From Planctomycetales bacterium (GTDB lineage Bacteria > Planctomycetota > Phycisphaerae > SM23-33): a DNA stretch of 19,352 bases. The stretch is taken from the NCBI GenBank assembly GCA_030642005.1, contig DAOWOP010000035.1, positions 1 through 19,352 of the forward strand. The letters are read 5' to 3'. Every line of letters starts with the position of its first letter. The stretch's first letter is position 1. A program made the translations under genes and the position numbers. Below the pieces are notes generated by a model that worked only from the letters and a program-made list of their open reading frames with translations, searched no databases and had not been told where the DNA came from. Positions 6,171 through 13,809 of this stretch are shown here, piece by piece.

Positions 6171-8060
6171 ATGACAAAGGAAATGTTGATAAACGCCCAG
6201 CCGGACGAGTGCCGGATCGCCATTGTTGCCGACGGAAGCCTGACCGAACTCTACATCGAGCAGGCATCGAGCCTCTCGCAGGTGGGCAACATCTACAAGG
6301 GTCGCGTAACCAACGTCGAGCCGTCGATCCAGGCGGCTTTCGTGGACTTCGGTAAGCCCAAGAACGGCTTCCTCCATATCTCCGACCTGACCCCGGAATA
6401 TTTTCCCGAAGGGCAGAATCACCCCGAAGCCGTCGGTAAAAAGCGGACCCGCAAAGAACGTCCCCCTATCCAGAAATGCCTCCGCCGAGGGCAGGAAATA
6501 ATCGCCCAGGTAATCAAGGACGGCATCGGCACAAAAGGGGCGACGCTGACAACTTACCTCTCAATTCCGGGACGATACCTCGTGCTGATGCCGGGGATGC
6601 ACCGGCTTGGCATATCGCGAAAAATCGAGGATGAAACTGCAAGGGCCAAGATGCGAGCCGTATTGGAAGAACTCCAGCCTCCGCCCGATCTCGGCTTCAT
6701 CGTACGGACCGCGGGAATGGACAGGTCAAAGCACGACCTGCAGCGTGACCTGAACTACCTTACGAGGCTGTGGAAGGTTATCGATAAGCAATGCAAAGAG
6801 GTCGGCGCGCCTGCCGGAATATACCAGGAATCCGACTTGGTCATCCGCACTATCCGCGACATCTACAACTCTGACATCAAGCGAATCATCTGCGACGACG
6901 AAGCGGTGGCCTGCAAGGTCAAGGAATTCCTCCGGCTGATAATGCCGCGAACGAGCAACCGTGTCGAGCTGTACAGCGACCCAATCGGCCTGTTCTACGC
7001 CTTCGGCCTGGAACAGGAAATCGAGAACATCAACTCCCCTCGCGTTCCCCTCGCTTCCGGCGGGTCGTTGATAATCGACCAGGCTGAAGCATTGGTGGCC
7101 ATCGACATAAACTCCGGGCGGTTCCGCGATACCGACAACGCCGAAACGATGGCGCTTCGGGTTGACACTGAAGCAGCCCGCGAGATTCCCCGGCAACTGC
7201 GCCTCCGCGACCTCGGCGGCGTGATCGTCATCGACTTTATCGACCTGGCCGAGGAAAAACACCGCCGGCAAATCGAGAAAATACTCCGCGAAGAGGTCAG
7301 GAAAGACCGCGCCCGAACAAAGATACTGCGGATGAGCCGGTTCGGAATCATAGAGATGACGCGCCAGCGCGTCAAACCGTCGCTGACAAGCGCAGCCTCA
7401 CGCCAATGCCCAACCTGTGGCGGGATCGGGCGGATCAGGTCCGTCAGATCGCAGACGCTGGCGATATTACGCACGCTGCGACTGGCTGTGAGCGATGAAC
7501 GTATCGCTAAAGTCGAACTGGCTGTCGCCGACACCGTCGCAGAACACATCCTCAACCATCACCGCCAGGACATTACCGAACTGGAAAAGGTCTCGCAGAC
7601 CCAAATCCTCATTCGCGCCGGCGCCGACCTGCCGGTCAGCGAGGCCAGACTGAAATGCAGCGATACTCGCGGCTCAACGGTCCAATGGGAAGCAGAATCG
7701 GCCGTCTCCGGAAAAACCAAAGAAATCCCAACAAGGGAAATCACCCCCGCCGACCTGGTCGCCTTCGGCAAGCGGCAAATCGCCGAAGCCAAAGAATCGC
7801 CGACTGACGAAGCCGACGACACCGAAACCGACGAAGTGAAGAAAAAGAAGAAATCCAGTCGAAGACGCCGAAGCCGAAGAAAAAAATCCTCCACAGAGGC
7901 CACCGAGACCACCGAGACGAAAGAGGAAAAAGAAAACGTAAAAGAACCTGAACCCGAGCAGGCAAAGGCAAAAAAGAAACCCCGCCGAAGACGCCGAAGC
8001 AGGAAGAAAAAAACAACCTCCGAAAACAACGGCGAAACCGAAAGCGGTTCCGGCACATAA
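6171..8060 (+). CDS. rng: Ribonuclease E/G family endoribonuclease
   Basis: From the ATG at 6171 the protein has 629 residues. The N-terminal half is the RNase G-type catalytic core. An S1 domain (about 35-110, 'GNIYKGRVTNVEPSIQAAFV', 'NGFLHISDL') carries an insertion. The Mg-binding aspartates are Asp312 in ALVAIDINSGRF and Asp355 in VIVIDFIDL. The zinc-link CPTCGG has Cys413 and Cys416. The enzyme processes rRNA and decays mRNA. The C-terminal tail (about 545-629) is charged and probably disordered, with two Lys/Arg blocks (557-573 and 601-614) likely to bind RNA. I chose 6171 because AAGGA lies 9-10 bases upstream and the family begins 'MxKEMLINxxPxECRIA'; ATG 6153 is an alternative. It could equally be named rne. 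Confidence 0.92.
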   Translation: MTKEMLINAQPDECRIAIVADGSLTELYIEQASSLSQVGNIYKGRVTNVEPSIQAAFVDFGKPKNGFLHISDLTPEYFPEGQNHPEAVGKKRTRKERPPIQKCLRRGQEIIAQVIKDGIGTKGATLTTYLSIPGRYLVLMPGMHRLGISRKIEDETARAKMRAVLEELQPPPDLGFIVRTAGMDRSKHDLQRDLNYLTRLWKVIDKQCKEVGAPAGIYQESDLVIRTIRDIYNSDIKRIICDDEAVACKVKEFLRLIMPRTSNRVELYSDPIGLFYAFGLEQEIENINSPRVPLASGGSLIIDQAEALVAIDINSGRFRDTDNAETMALRVDTEAAREIPRQLRLRDLGGVIVIDFIDLAEEKHRRQIEKILREEVRKDRARTKILRMSRFGIIEMTRQRVKPSLTSAASRQCPTCGGIGRIRSVRSQTLAILRTLRLAVSDERIAKVELAVADTVAEHILNHHRQDITELEKVSQTQILIRAGADLPVSEARLKCSDTRGSTVQWEAESAVSGKTKEIPTREITPADLVAFGKRQIAEAKESPTDEADDTETDEVKKKKKSSRRRRSRRKKSSTEATETTETKEEKENVKEPEPEQAKAKKKPRRRRRSRKKKTTSENNGETESGSGT

Positions 8061-8083
8061 ACAGGCTGCATTAATCGTGCAGT

Positions 8084-8103
8084 AAAAAATCCGCAAGCGG
8101 ATT
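8084..8103 (-). terminator. Intrinsic terminator of accD (minus strand)
   Basis: On the minus strand AATCCGC pairs with GCGGATT (8103-8088) around a 2-base centre, and six T residues follow (8089-8084). The stem overlaps the accD stop codon (8104-8102). It lies between the convergent rng and accD genes. A second small palindrome CTGCA...TGCAG (8066-8082) lies just beyond. No T-run follows on the plus strand, so a terminator for rng is not evident. Confidence 0.7.
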
Positions 8104-8968
8104 ACGGTTTGCAATAGTCGATCAGGCGTGCGATTTCGCTGCGTAGTTCATGGCGGGGCACGATGCGGTCTATGAAGCCGTGTTCGAGGAGGAATTCAGC
8201 CCGCTGGAAGCCTTCCGGCAGTTCCGTCTTGATGGTGTTGGCGATGACCCGCCGCCCGGCGAAGCCTATAAGGGCCTTCGGCTCTGCGATGATGACGTCG
8301 CCAAGCATGGCGAACGAGGCGGTGGTCCCGCCGGTGGTCGGGTCGGCCAGGACGGAAATGAACAACCCGCCGGCCTCGTTGAATCGCGCCAGAGCGGCCG
8401 ATGTCTTGCCCATCTGCATCAGCGACAATGCTCCCTCGTGCATCCTCGCCCCGCCGGAAGTGCCGATTATCACCAGCGGCACACGCTCGGACGTGGCGTG
8501 CTCTATTAGCAGTGTTATCTTCTCACCAACCACCGACGCCATCGAACCCATCAGAAAATCCCCGTTCATCACGCCCAGCGCCACCCGCCGGCCTTTGATG
8601 TAGGCTGTGCCGGTGATGACCGCTTCGGTGGATTGGGTCTTGGCCTGCTCGGTGCGAATCCGCTGGGCGTAGGTCTGCCCCAGCCATTTGAAATCGAGCG
8701 GGTCGGCCGGAGCGATGTCGGCGAAGAGTTCCTCGAACGTATCGGGATCGGTCAACTGGCGCATCCGGCTGTCGGCGCCGACACGAAAATGCCAGCCACA
8801 CTCCGGGCAGACCTCGAGATTTTCGGCCACGGCCTTACGGTACAACATCGTCTCGCACTCGCCGCAGCGCATCCAGAGACCGTCGGGCATGTCGCGCTTC
8901 TTGCGAACCGGAGGACCGTCCGGTATCGGCATGTATTGAAACGGTGTAAATGTGTCTTGATCGCTCAT
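8102..8968 (-). CDS. accD: Acetyl-CoA carboxylase carboxyltransferase subunit beta
   Basis: The 288-residue product has the N-terminal four-cysteine zinc ribbon (Cys35, Cys38, Cys54, Cys57 in CGEC...CPECGW) and a crotonase-fold carboxyltransferase core. Core motifs include IIGTSGGARMHEGALSLMQM, TTGGTTASFAMLGDVIIAEP and ALIGFAGRRVI. AccD with AccA transfers the carboxyl group from biotin to acetyl-CoA to make malonyl-CoA; accA is not in this window. The frame is open upstream, but conserved AccD sequence starts after the ATG at 8968. That codon overlaps the rpe stop as ATGA, and the bases upstream are a heptamer array with no Shine-Dalgarno. Translation is therefore probably coupled to rpe. 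Confidence 0.95.
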   Translation of the reverse strand: MSDQDTFTPFQYMPIPDGPPVRKKRDMPDGLWMRCGECETMLYRKAVAENLEVCPECGWHFRVGADSRMRQLTDPDTFEELFADIAPADPLDFKWLGQTYAQRIRTEQAKTQSTEAVITGTAYIKGRRVALGVMNGDFLMGSMASVVGEKITLLIEHATSERVPLVIIGTSGGARMHEGALSLMQMGKTSAALARFNEAGGLFISVLADPTTGGTTASFAMLGDVIIAEPKALIGFAGRRVIANTIKTELPEGFQRAEFLLEHGFIDRIVPRHELRSEIARLIDYCKP

Positions 8969-9708
8969 ATTTCGTATTGCGGATTTCGGATTGCGGATTT
9001 TGGTATCCTGGTTCCTTGTTCCTTTACCGCTGCGTTTCGTAAAGCGGCTATCGCTTCGGATATATCGTCGCTTCCGAAGATGTTCGCTCCTGCTACGAAT
9101 ACATCCGCGCCGGCTTTGGCACATCGCCCGGCGGTGGCGGGATTAATCCCACCATCGACCTGGAGCCGCCGGCCGTCGCCCAACATCGACCGAATCCGGC
9201 AAATCTTCGGCAACTGGTCTTCCATAAACTTCTGCCCGCCGTAGCCCGGCTCGACAGTCATTACCAGGACCAGATCGACGGCGTTTATTATACCCGTAAT
9301 CGCATCGGCCGGTGTAGCCGGTTTTACAGATATACCCGCCCCAAGACCGCGAGCATGCAGCAAGTCTATTATTTCACGGGGTTTATCGGTCGCCTCGACG
9401 TGGAAAGTAATCGAATCAGCGCCGGCTTCGGCGAACCGCTCGGCGTAATAAAGCGGATCGGACACCATAATATGCACGTCGAGCGGGCAATCGGTAACAG
9501 CCCGGATGCTCCTGACGAACCCCGGGCCCATCGACAGGTTCGGCACAAAATGCCCATCCATTATATCAACGTGCAACACCTCGGCCCCGCCGGCGATAAC
9601 GGCGTTAATCTGTTCACCAACGTGCGCAAAATCACACGCCAGAAGCGACGGAGCAATCAAAAGACCGTCATCCAACATCTTCCACGGATTACCTTGTCTA
9701 GTAACCAT
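8965..9708 (-). CDS. rpe: Ribulose-phosphate 3-epimerase
   Basis: The 247-residue protein has the Rpe TIM-barrel motifs: IAPSLLACDF, VLHVDIMDGHFVPNLSMGP (metal and catalytic Asp/His), DVHIMVSDP, MTVEPGYGGQKFM and LQVDGGINPAT with the second catalytic Asp. It interconverts ribulose-5-phosphate and xylulose-5-phosphate. Next to araB and araD this connects arabinose breakdown to the pentose phosphate pathway. The last 20 or so residues (from KEQGTR) are encoded by short tandem repeats and are not part of the usual fold; without them the length fits the family. ATG 9708 is the longest start. ATG 9678, just before IAPSLL, is an alternative, and neither has a strong ribosome binding site. Confidence 0.94.
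   Translation of the reverse strand: MVTRQGNPWKMLDDGLLIAPSLLACDFAHVGEQINAVIAGGAEVLHVDIMDGHFVPNLSMGPGFVRSIRAVTDCPLDVHIMVSDPLYYAERFAEAGADSITFHVEATDKPREIIDLLHARGLGAGISVKPATPADAITGIINAVDLVLVMTVEPGYGGQKFMEDQLPKICRIRSMLGDGRRLQVDGGINPATAGRCAKAGADVFVAGANIFGSDDISEAIAALRNAAVKEQGTRIPKSAIRNPQYEI
8969..9024. repeat. Heptamer array (ATTGCGG) at the rpe/accD junction
   Basis: Five units fill 8969-9003 (ATTTCGT, ATTGCGG, ATTTCGG, ATTGCGG, ATTTTGG). Two copies of another 7-mer, GTTCCTT, follow at 9011-9024. All of this is inside the rpe reading frame and codes for its C-terminal tail (PKSAIRNPQYEI and the residues before it). It ends against the accD ATG. The same word occurs at 16881-16894. Confidence 0.8.
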
Positions 9709-9768
9709 TTTTCACACAATGCCAAGCCTCCGGATTACATTTCGAAGGTCCTGAAGTCTGATTGGTGG

Positions 9769-9797
9769 ATTTTAACGCTTCTAAAGGCTTGTGTCCA
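9769..9797 (-). promoter_or_regulatory. Sigma70-type promoter for rpe-accD
   Basis: On the minus strand TGGACA (9797-9792) is followed after 17 bases by TAAAAT (9774-9769). Each hexamer matches consensus at 5 of 6 positions. The site is in the 145-base gap between araD and rpe, about 60 bases upstream of the rpe ATG. It would let rpe-accD be expressed apart from the arabinose genes. Confidence 0.55.
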
Positions 9798-9853
9798 TTG
9801 CAATAGCGGCCTGAAAGGCAGCGGTAATTGATAGATGACCGACGCTCCGAATA

Positions 9854-10555
9854 CTAATTTTTCTTTTGTCCGTAATAGGCCCCGGGTCCGTGCTTGCGCA
9901 AGAAATGCTTCTTCAGCAATTTCGGTTGCAAAGGTTCTACTGAAGGCTCAATGCGAATCGGCTCAATAGCCAGGCGCGCCAGATACTCAAGAATAACGGC
10001 ATTGTTGACTGCTTCGGCGGGTGAGTCGCCCCATACAAACGGCCCGTGTCGCGCAACAAGCACCGCCGGCGTGTCCGAAGGGTTCATTCCGCCGAATCGC
10101 TCGATAATCACCCTGCCCGTGTTGGCTTCATAGTCATCGTTTATCTCATCGTCTGTCATTTGCCTGGTACACGGAACCAGTCCGCGGAAATAATCCGCAT
10201 GTGTCGTACCCAGCGGCGTCAGGTCTCTACCGGCCTGCGCCCAGGCTGTGGCGCAGAGGCTGTGGGTATGAACGATGCCTCCGATGGTCTCGAACGCGCG
10301 GTACAGTTCCAGATGCGTCGGCGTGTCGCTGCTGGGGCGCAGGTCGCTTTCGACGACCTCTCCGGTCTCCAGCGAGACAACCACCATGTGCTCGGGCTTC
10401 ATGTCGTCGTACGCCAGGCCGGAGGGCTTTATAACAATATTTCCGCTGTTGCGATCAATGCCGCTGGCGTTGCCGAAGTTACTTATTACCAAACCGGCTG
10501 AAACAAGTTCCAGATTCGCCTCGCAGACATGTTTTTTCAGTTCCTTGGTTGTCAT
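9854..10555 (-). CDS. araD: L-ribulose-5-phosphate 4-epimerase (class II aldolase family)
   Basis: The 233-residue protein is a class II aldolase/epimerase. Zinc ligands are His96 and His98 in IVHTHSLCATAWAQAGRDL and His170 in VARHGPFVWG. 'LGTTHADYFRGLVPCTR' and Asp77 in SSDTPTHLELYRAF complete the AraD signature, with positions almost the same as in E. coli AraD. It converts L-ribulose-5-phosphate to D-xylulose-5-phosphate. The start ATG overlaps the araB stop as ATGA, which implies translational coupling. The AraD-type motif set favours ribulose-5-phosphate over fuculose-1-phosphate as substrate. Confidence 0.93.
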   Translation of the reverse strand: MTTKELKKHVCEANLELVSAGLVISNFGNASGIDRNSGNIVIKPSGLAYDDMKPEHMVVVSLETGEVVESDLRPSSDTPTHLELYRAFETIGGIVHTHSLCATAWAQAGRDLTPLGTTHADYFRGLVPCTRQMTDDEINDDYEANTGRVIIERFGGMNPSDTPAVLVARHGPFVWGDSPAEAVNNAVILEYLARLAIEPIRIEPSVEPLQPKLLKKHFLRKHGPGAYYGQKKN

Positions 10556-12237
10556 TTCCTGACCTTGTTTCGAATATCAATCATCCGTTTCATAACGTCG
10601 TAGAGATTACCCTTCCATTGCCGCGTCCCGAAGGCATCGTGTAGTTTTTCGTAAAGCCGGTAAAGTTCCTTATAAACAGCGTGGGCCTTGGGGTCGGGCC
10701 TGAAGATTTTCTTTTTCAGGCCTGTCATGGCTTTTTGAGCGGCAGCGAAACCGGAATGTCCGCCTGCTTTTTTACCGGCAGCGACCGCGCCGGCAATGGC
10801 GGCGCCCAGCGCGCACGTTTGTGACGAGCGTGATATCTTCATTGGTCTGCCTGTTACGTCGGCATATATCTGCATTACCGTCGGGTTTTTCTCGGCGATC
10901 CCACCGCAATTGACAACCTGCCTGACTTTCACTCCGTATTGCTCGAAGCGGTTGATAATCGTAAGTGCTCCGAAGGCAGTCGCTTCGATGAGCGCCCGGT
11001 AGATTTCTTCGGGTTTTGTGGAAACGGTCTGTCCAAGCAGTAGCCCCGTGAGCCGCTGGTCAACCAGAACGGTCCTGTTTCCGTTGTTCCAGTCCAGTCC
11101 GAGCAGGCCCGACGCTCCCGGTTTGAGTCTGGCTGCCCCGGCGGTGAGTGTTTCATGCGAACAGGCCTTTCTTCCGCCCGGTGCGATGTAATCTACGAAC
11201 CAGTTGAAAATGTCGCCCACCGCCGACTGACCCGCCTCCAGACCGATCCATCCGGGAAGGACGCTATTCGGTACGATTCCGCATAAGCCCGGAATATCCG
11301 CAAGAGGCCGGTCGGCCGGATGGATCATTATGTCGCATGTGCTGGTACCGATGATCTTCACAAGCGTTCCGGGTGAAATTCCCGCGCCGATAGCGCCAAG
11401 ATGCGAGTCAAATGCGCCTACGGAAACCGGCGTACCCGCCTGCAGACCGGTCAGATCGGACCATTTCGCAGTCAGGACGCCGACCGCTTCGCCGACGATG
11501 CCGACTTTCGTTTGCAATCGGCTGCGAAACTCACCCAGGCGAGGGTCCAGTTTCGAAAGGAACCTCTTGTCCGGGTAGCCCCCCCACTCCTCGTTATACA
11601 TGGCCTTATGCCCGGAAGCACATATACCGACAGTGAGATTGTCGGGATCGGTCGTACCGGTCAGCATCGCCGGTATCCAGTCGGCAATTTCAACCCACGT
11701 CCAGGCGGCATCGAAGACTTTCGGGCTTGTGCGCAGGCAGTGAAGGATGTCGCTGAAGAACCATTCGCTTGAATACCTTCGGCCGCACTTGGCAAGATAT
11801 TGCGGACGCATTTTCCGGGCAAGTTCGGTAATTTCCTCTGCCTCGGCCGCTGTGGTGTGGTCCTTCCACAGCCACGCCATTGCCGCCAGGTTCCGGGCGA
11901 ACCGCCTGTCGAAAGCCAAAGGTCTGCCTCTCGAATCAACCGGAAGCGAGGTGCTGCCGGTGGTATCCACACCGATGCCGATGACCTGCTCGGACCGAAA
12001 ACCCCTGACGTTGCGCTTTGCTGCCGCCAGGACCCTTTTTATGACAACTTCGGCGCCTTTGACATAATCGGCAGGATGCTGTCGGGCAAGGTTCGGATCG
12101 TTGGAAATTATCACGCCGTTATGACCGTGGGCATAGTTCCACACCGCTTCGCCGATACATCGGCCGGTGGCGACGTTGGCGACAATCGCACGAACCGAAT
12201 TCGTCCCGTAATCAAGACCAATAGTGTACCTGGCCAT
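10552..12237 (-). CDS. araB: Ribulokinase (FGGY kinase family)
   Basis: The 561-residue length is typical of AraB. The N-terminal phosphate-binding motif GLDYGTNSVRAIV (7-19), the 'ARQHPADYVKG' region and 'GVDTTGSTSLPVD' (89-101) match ribulokinase. VSVGAFDSHLGAIGAG contains the likely catalytic Asp277, and 'GTSTCDIMIHPA' follows. The C-terminal FGGY signature region includes 'VVNCGGIAEKNPTVMQIYADVTGRPM'. It phosphorylates L-ribulose at O5 with ATP. AAAGGAG lies 7 bases before the ATG. It is 24 bases downstream of the isomerase gene and overlaps araD by 4 bases, so the three form one operon. Confidence 0.93.
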   Translation of the reverse strand: MARYTIGLDYGTNSVRAIVANVATGRCIGEAVWNYAHGHNGVIISNDPNLARQHPADYVKGAEVVIKRVLAAAKRNVRGFRSEQVIGIGVDTTGSTSLPVDSRGRPLAFDRRFARNLAAMAWLWKDHTTAAEAEEITELARKMRPQYLAKCGRRYSSEWFFSDILHCLRTSPKVFDAAWTWVEIADWIPAMLTGTTDPDNLTVGICASGHKAMYNEEWGGYPDKRFLSKLDPRLGEFRSRLQTKVGIVGEAVGVLTAKWSDLTGLQAGTPVSVGAFDSHLGAIGAGISPGTLVKIIGTSTCDIMIHPADRPLADIPGLCGIVPNSVLPGWIGLEAGQSAVGDIFNWFVDYIAPGGRKACSHETLTAGAARLKPGASGLLGLDWNNGNRTVLVDQRLTGLLLGQTVSTKPEEIYRALIEATAFGALTIINRFEQYGVKVRQVVNCGGIAEKNPTVMQIYADVTGRPMKISRSSQTCALGAAIAGAVAAGKKAGGHSGFAAAQKAMTGLKKKIFRPDPKAHAVYKELYRLYEKLHDAFGTRQWKGNLYDVMKRMIDIRNKVRK

Positions 12238-12261
12238 TAATACTCCTTTGCCGGTCTTCCG

Positions 12262-13761
12262 CTACGCAGAATCGAACGGGTTCTCGCTCGGATACGACAC
12301 GCCCTTCGGCAGAGGTACGTTTATATCTCCGGCGCTTAGTAACCTGACGGCATCGAAGAGGACCCTTCCGCTGTGGTTAAATGCAACGGCTCCGTGGTGT
12401 GGAAACCGCTTTCCGATGAGGACATGCCGATAGAATCTCGCGAATCCGGGAATAGCGAAAATGCCTATGCCGCCGAAACTACGCGGGGCAATGTCCAGTA
12501 TGCCGCCCTGGCAGATATAGCAGGATAATTGGTTGTCAGCGCCTCCCTGGAGGCGAAACAGCGTGGCGGGACCAGGCCGGAGCCGACCCTCGAGCGTGCC
12601 TCGGGTTATGTCAGGCTTGGCATCAGGACTTTCCAGCAGACGATTCATAATGAGTTGCAACTTGATCGAGCAGTCGTTCATGCAGACTGTCGGAGTATTA
12701 CCGCAATGAAAGCCCATGAACAAATCCTCAATACCGGCCTCCATCAGATCGGCGTCCTCTTCGATTAAATCACTCGGAACGGTATTGTTAATGTCGAGCA
12801 AAGTAACGGGTGAGTCGCCGGCCAATTGGCAGATGTATTCGCTCAGCGCACCGTATATGTCAACTTCACAGGATACGGGCATGCCGCGTGAGGCCAAGCG
12901 GGAATTGACATAGCATGGGACAAAGCCGAAGGCTCGCTCAAAGGCCGGCCAGCACTTATTGGCGAAGACACCGTACCGGCGCGAACCCAGATTGGCATGA
13001 GCAAATCGAGTAAGCGTCAGTTCAAACCGGGCGAGCCTGGGCAGAAGGTCGGGGTAAGTGTTGCCTTCGCCGAGTTCGTCGGCCATTTCCTGTACTATCC
13101 GACCGACGGCAGGATCGTTTTCGTCCACTTGATTGAAAAGCACCAGAAGGTCCAGTTCGCTGTTTTCCATGACCTCCACGCCAAGGTCGTACAGTGGTTT
13201 AATTGGTGCGTTGCAGGCGTAGAAATCCTGTGGCCGCGGACCGAAAGCGAATATCTTCAGACCCCGCACACCCAGGATTATTCTCGCAACAATCTCGAAA
13301 TGCGCGATCTCCGACGCCAGTTGATCCGGAAGACCGACGGGCATTTGCGGGATGTGGACCGCCACGTCGCGAAGACCGAAATTGTACGAGGCGTTTAACA
13401 TTCCGCAAAAGGCGTCGCCTCGACCGTCAATAAGGTTGTCCCCGCTTTCCTCGGCGGCAGCGCATGCCATTACCGGACCGTCAAACCGCTGAGCGAAGAT
13501 CGACAGCGGACCTTCAGGCCCGAAATTACCCAGGTAAAGCACCGCCGCGTTTGCACCGGTATCGGCGACCTCGGACAAGGCCGCCATCGCGTCCGATTCG
13601 TTCTCAATGATTATCCCGCACGGATGAACATCCACCCCGGCCCGGCCGCAGGACTCCACGATCGCACCCAGGCGATTGCGGGCAAGTTCGATAGGGAAGC
13701 AGTCGCGGCTAACGGCGACAATCGCCAACCTGACCTTTGGCGAATTAGGCATTTTCGACAT
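12262..13761 (-). CDS. L-fucose/L-arabinose isomerase family protein (COG2407 type)
   Basis: The 499-residue protein belongs to the FucI/AraA-like aldose-ketose isomerases. Likely Mn-binding residues are Glu299 in SCEVDIYGAL and Asp323 in LLDINNTV. This 24-residue spacing equals that of Glu337 and Asp361 in E. coli FucI. A C-terminal histidine, His455 or His456 in RFPHHGAVAFNHSG, would complete the site. 'FMGFHCGNTP' (348-357) is a further family motif. Placed directly before araB and araD it is the likely L-arabinose isomerase of the pathway. Sequence alone does not exclude L-fucose, D-arabinose or another aldose. AAAGGA lies about 8 bases before the ATG. Only 48 bases separate it from pgk upstream, so the ara genes may be read from the pgk promoter. 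Confidence 0.82.
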   Translation of the reverse strand: MSKMPNSPKVRLAIVAVSRDCFPIELARNRLGAIVESCGRAGVDVHPCGIIIENESDAMAALSEVADTGANAAVLYLGNFGPEGPLSIFAQRFDGPVMACAAAEESGDNLIDGRGDAFCGMLNASYNFGLRDVAVHIPQMPVGLPDQLASEIAHFEIVARIILGVRGLKIFAFGPRPQDFYACNAPIKPLYDLGVEVMENSELDLLVLFNQVDENDPAVGRIVQEMADELGEGNTYPDLLPRLARFELTLTRFAHANLGSRRYGVFANKCWPAFERAFGFVPCYVNSRLASRGMPVSCEVDIYGALSEYICQLAGDSPVTLLDINNTVPSDLIEEDADLMEAGIEDLFMGFHCGNTPTVCMNDCSIKLQLIMNRLLESPDAKPDITRGTLEGRLRPGPATLFRLQGGADNQLSCYICQGGILDIAPRSFGGIGIFAIPGFARFYRHVLIGKRFPHHGAVAFNHSGRVLFDAVRLLSAGDINVPLPKGVSYPSENPFDSA

Positions 13762-13809
13762 AATTGCATCCTTTCGGCCAGGAAGCCTTACCGGTTCGGT
13801 CGCGTCAAA

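Noticed and set aside
7674..8114. Phe/Cys-rich minus-strand frames opposite the RNase E/G tail
   Set aside because: They are the antisense of Lys/Arg/Glu-rich codons; there is no start signal or recognisable domain, and the accD terminator lies across them.
8969..9124. N-terminal extension of AccD upstream of 8968
   Set aside because: The extra residues (such as KIRNPKSAIRN) come from the heptamer array and from the rpe coding region read in another frame; conserved AccD sequence starts after ATG 8968.
9801..9853. Possible terminator hairpin after araD (GC-rich inverted repeat near 9808-9825)
   Set aside because: The stem is short with a mismatch and no T-run follows on the minus strand, so it is not supportable as an intrinsic terminator.
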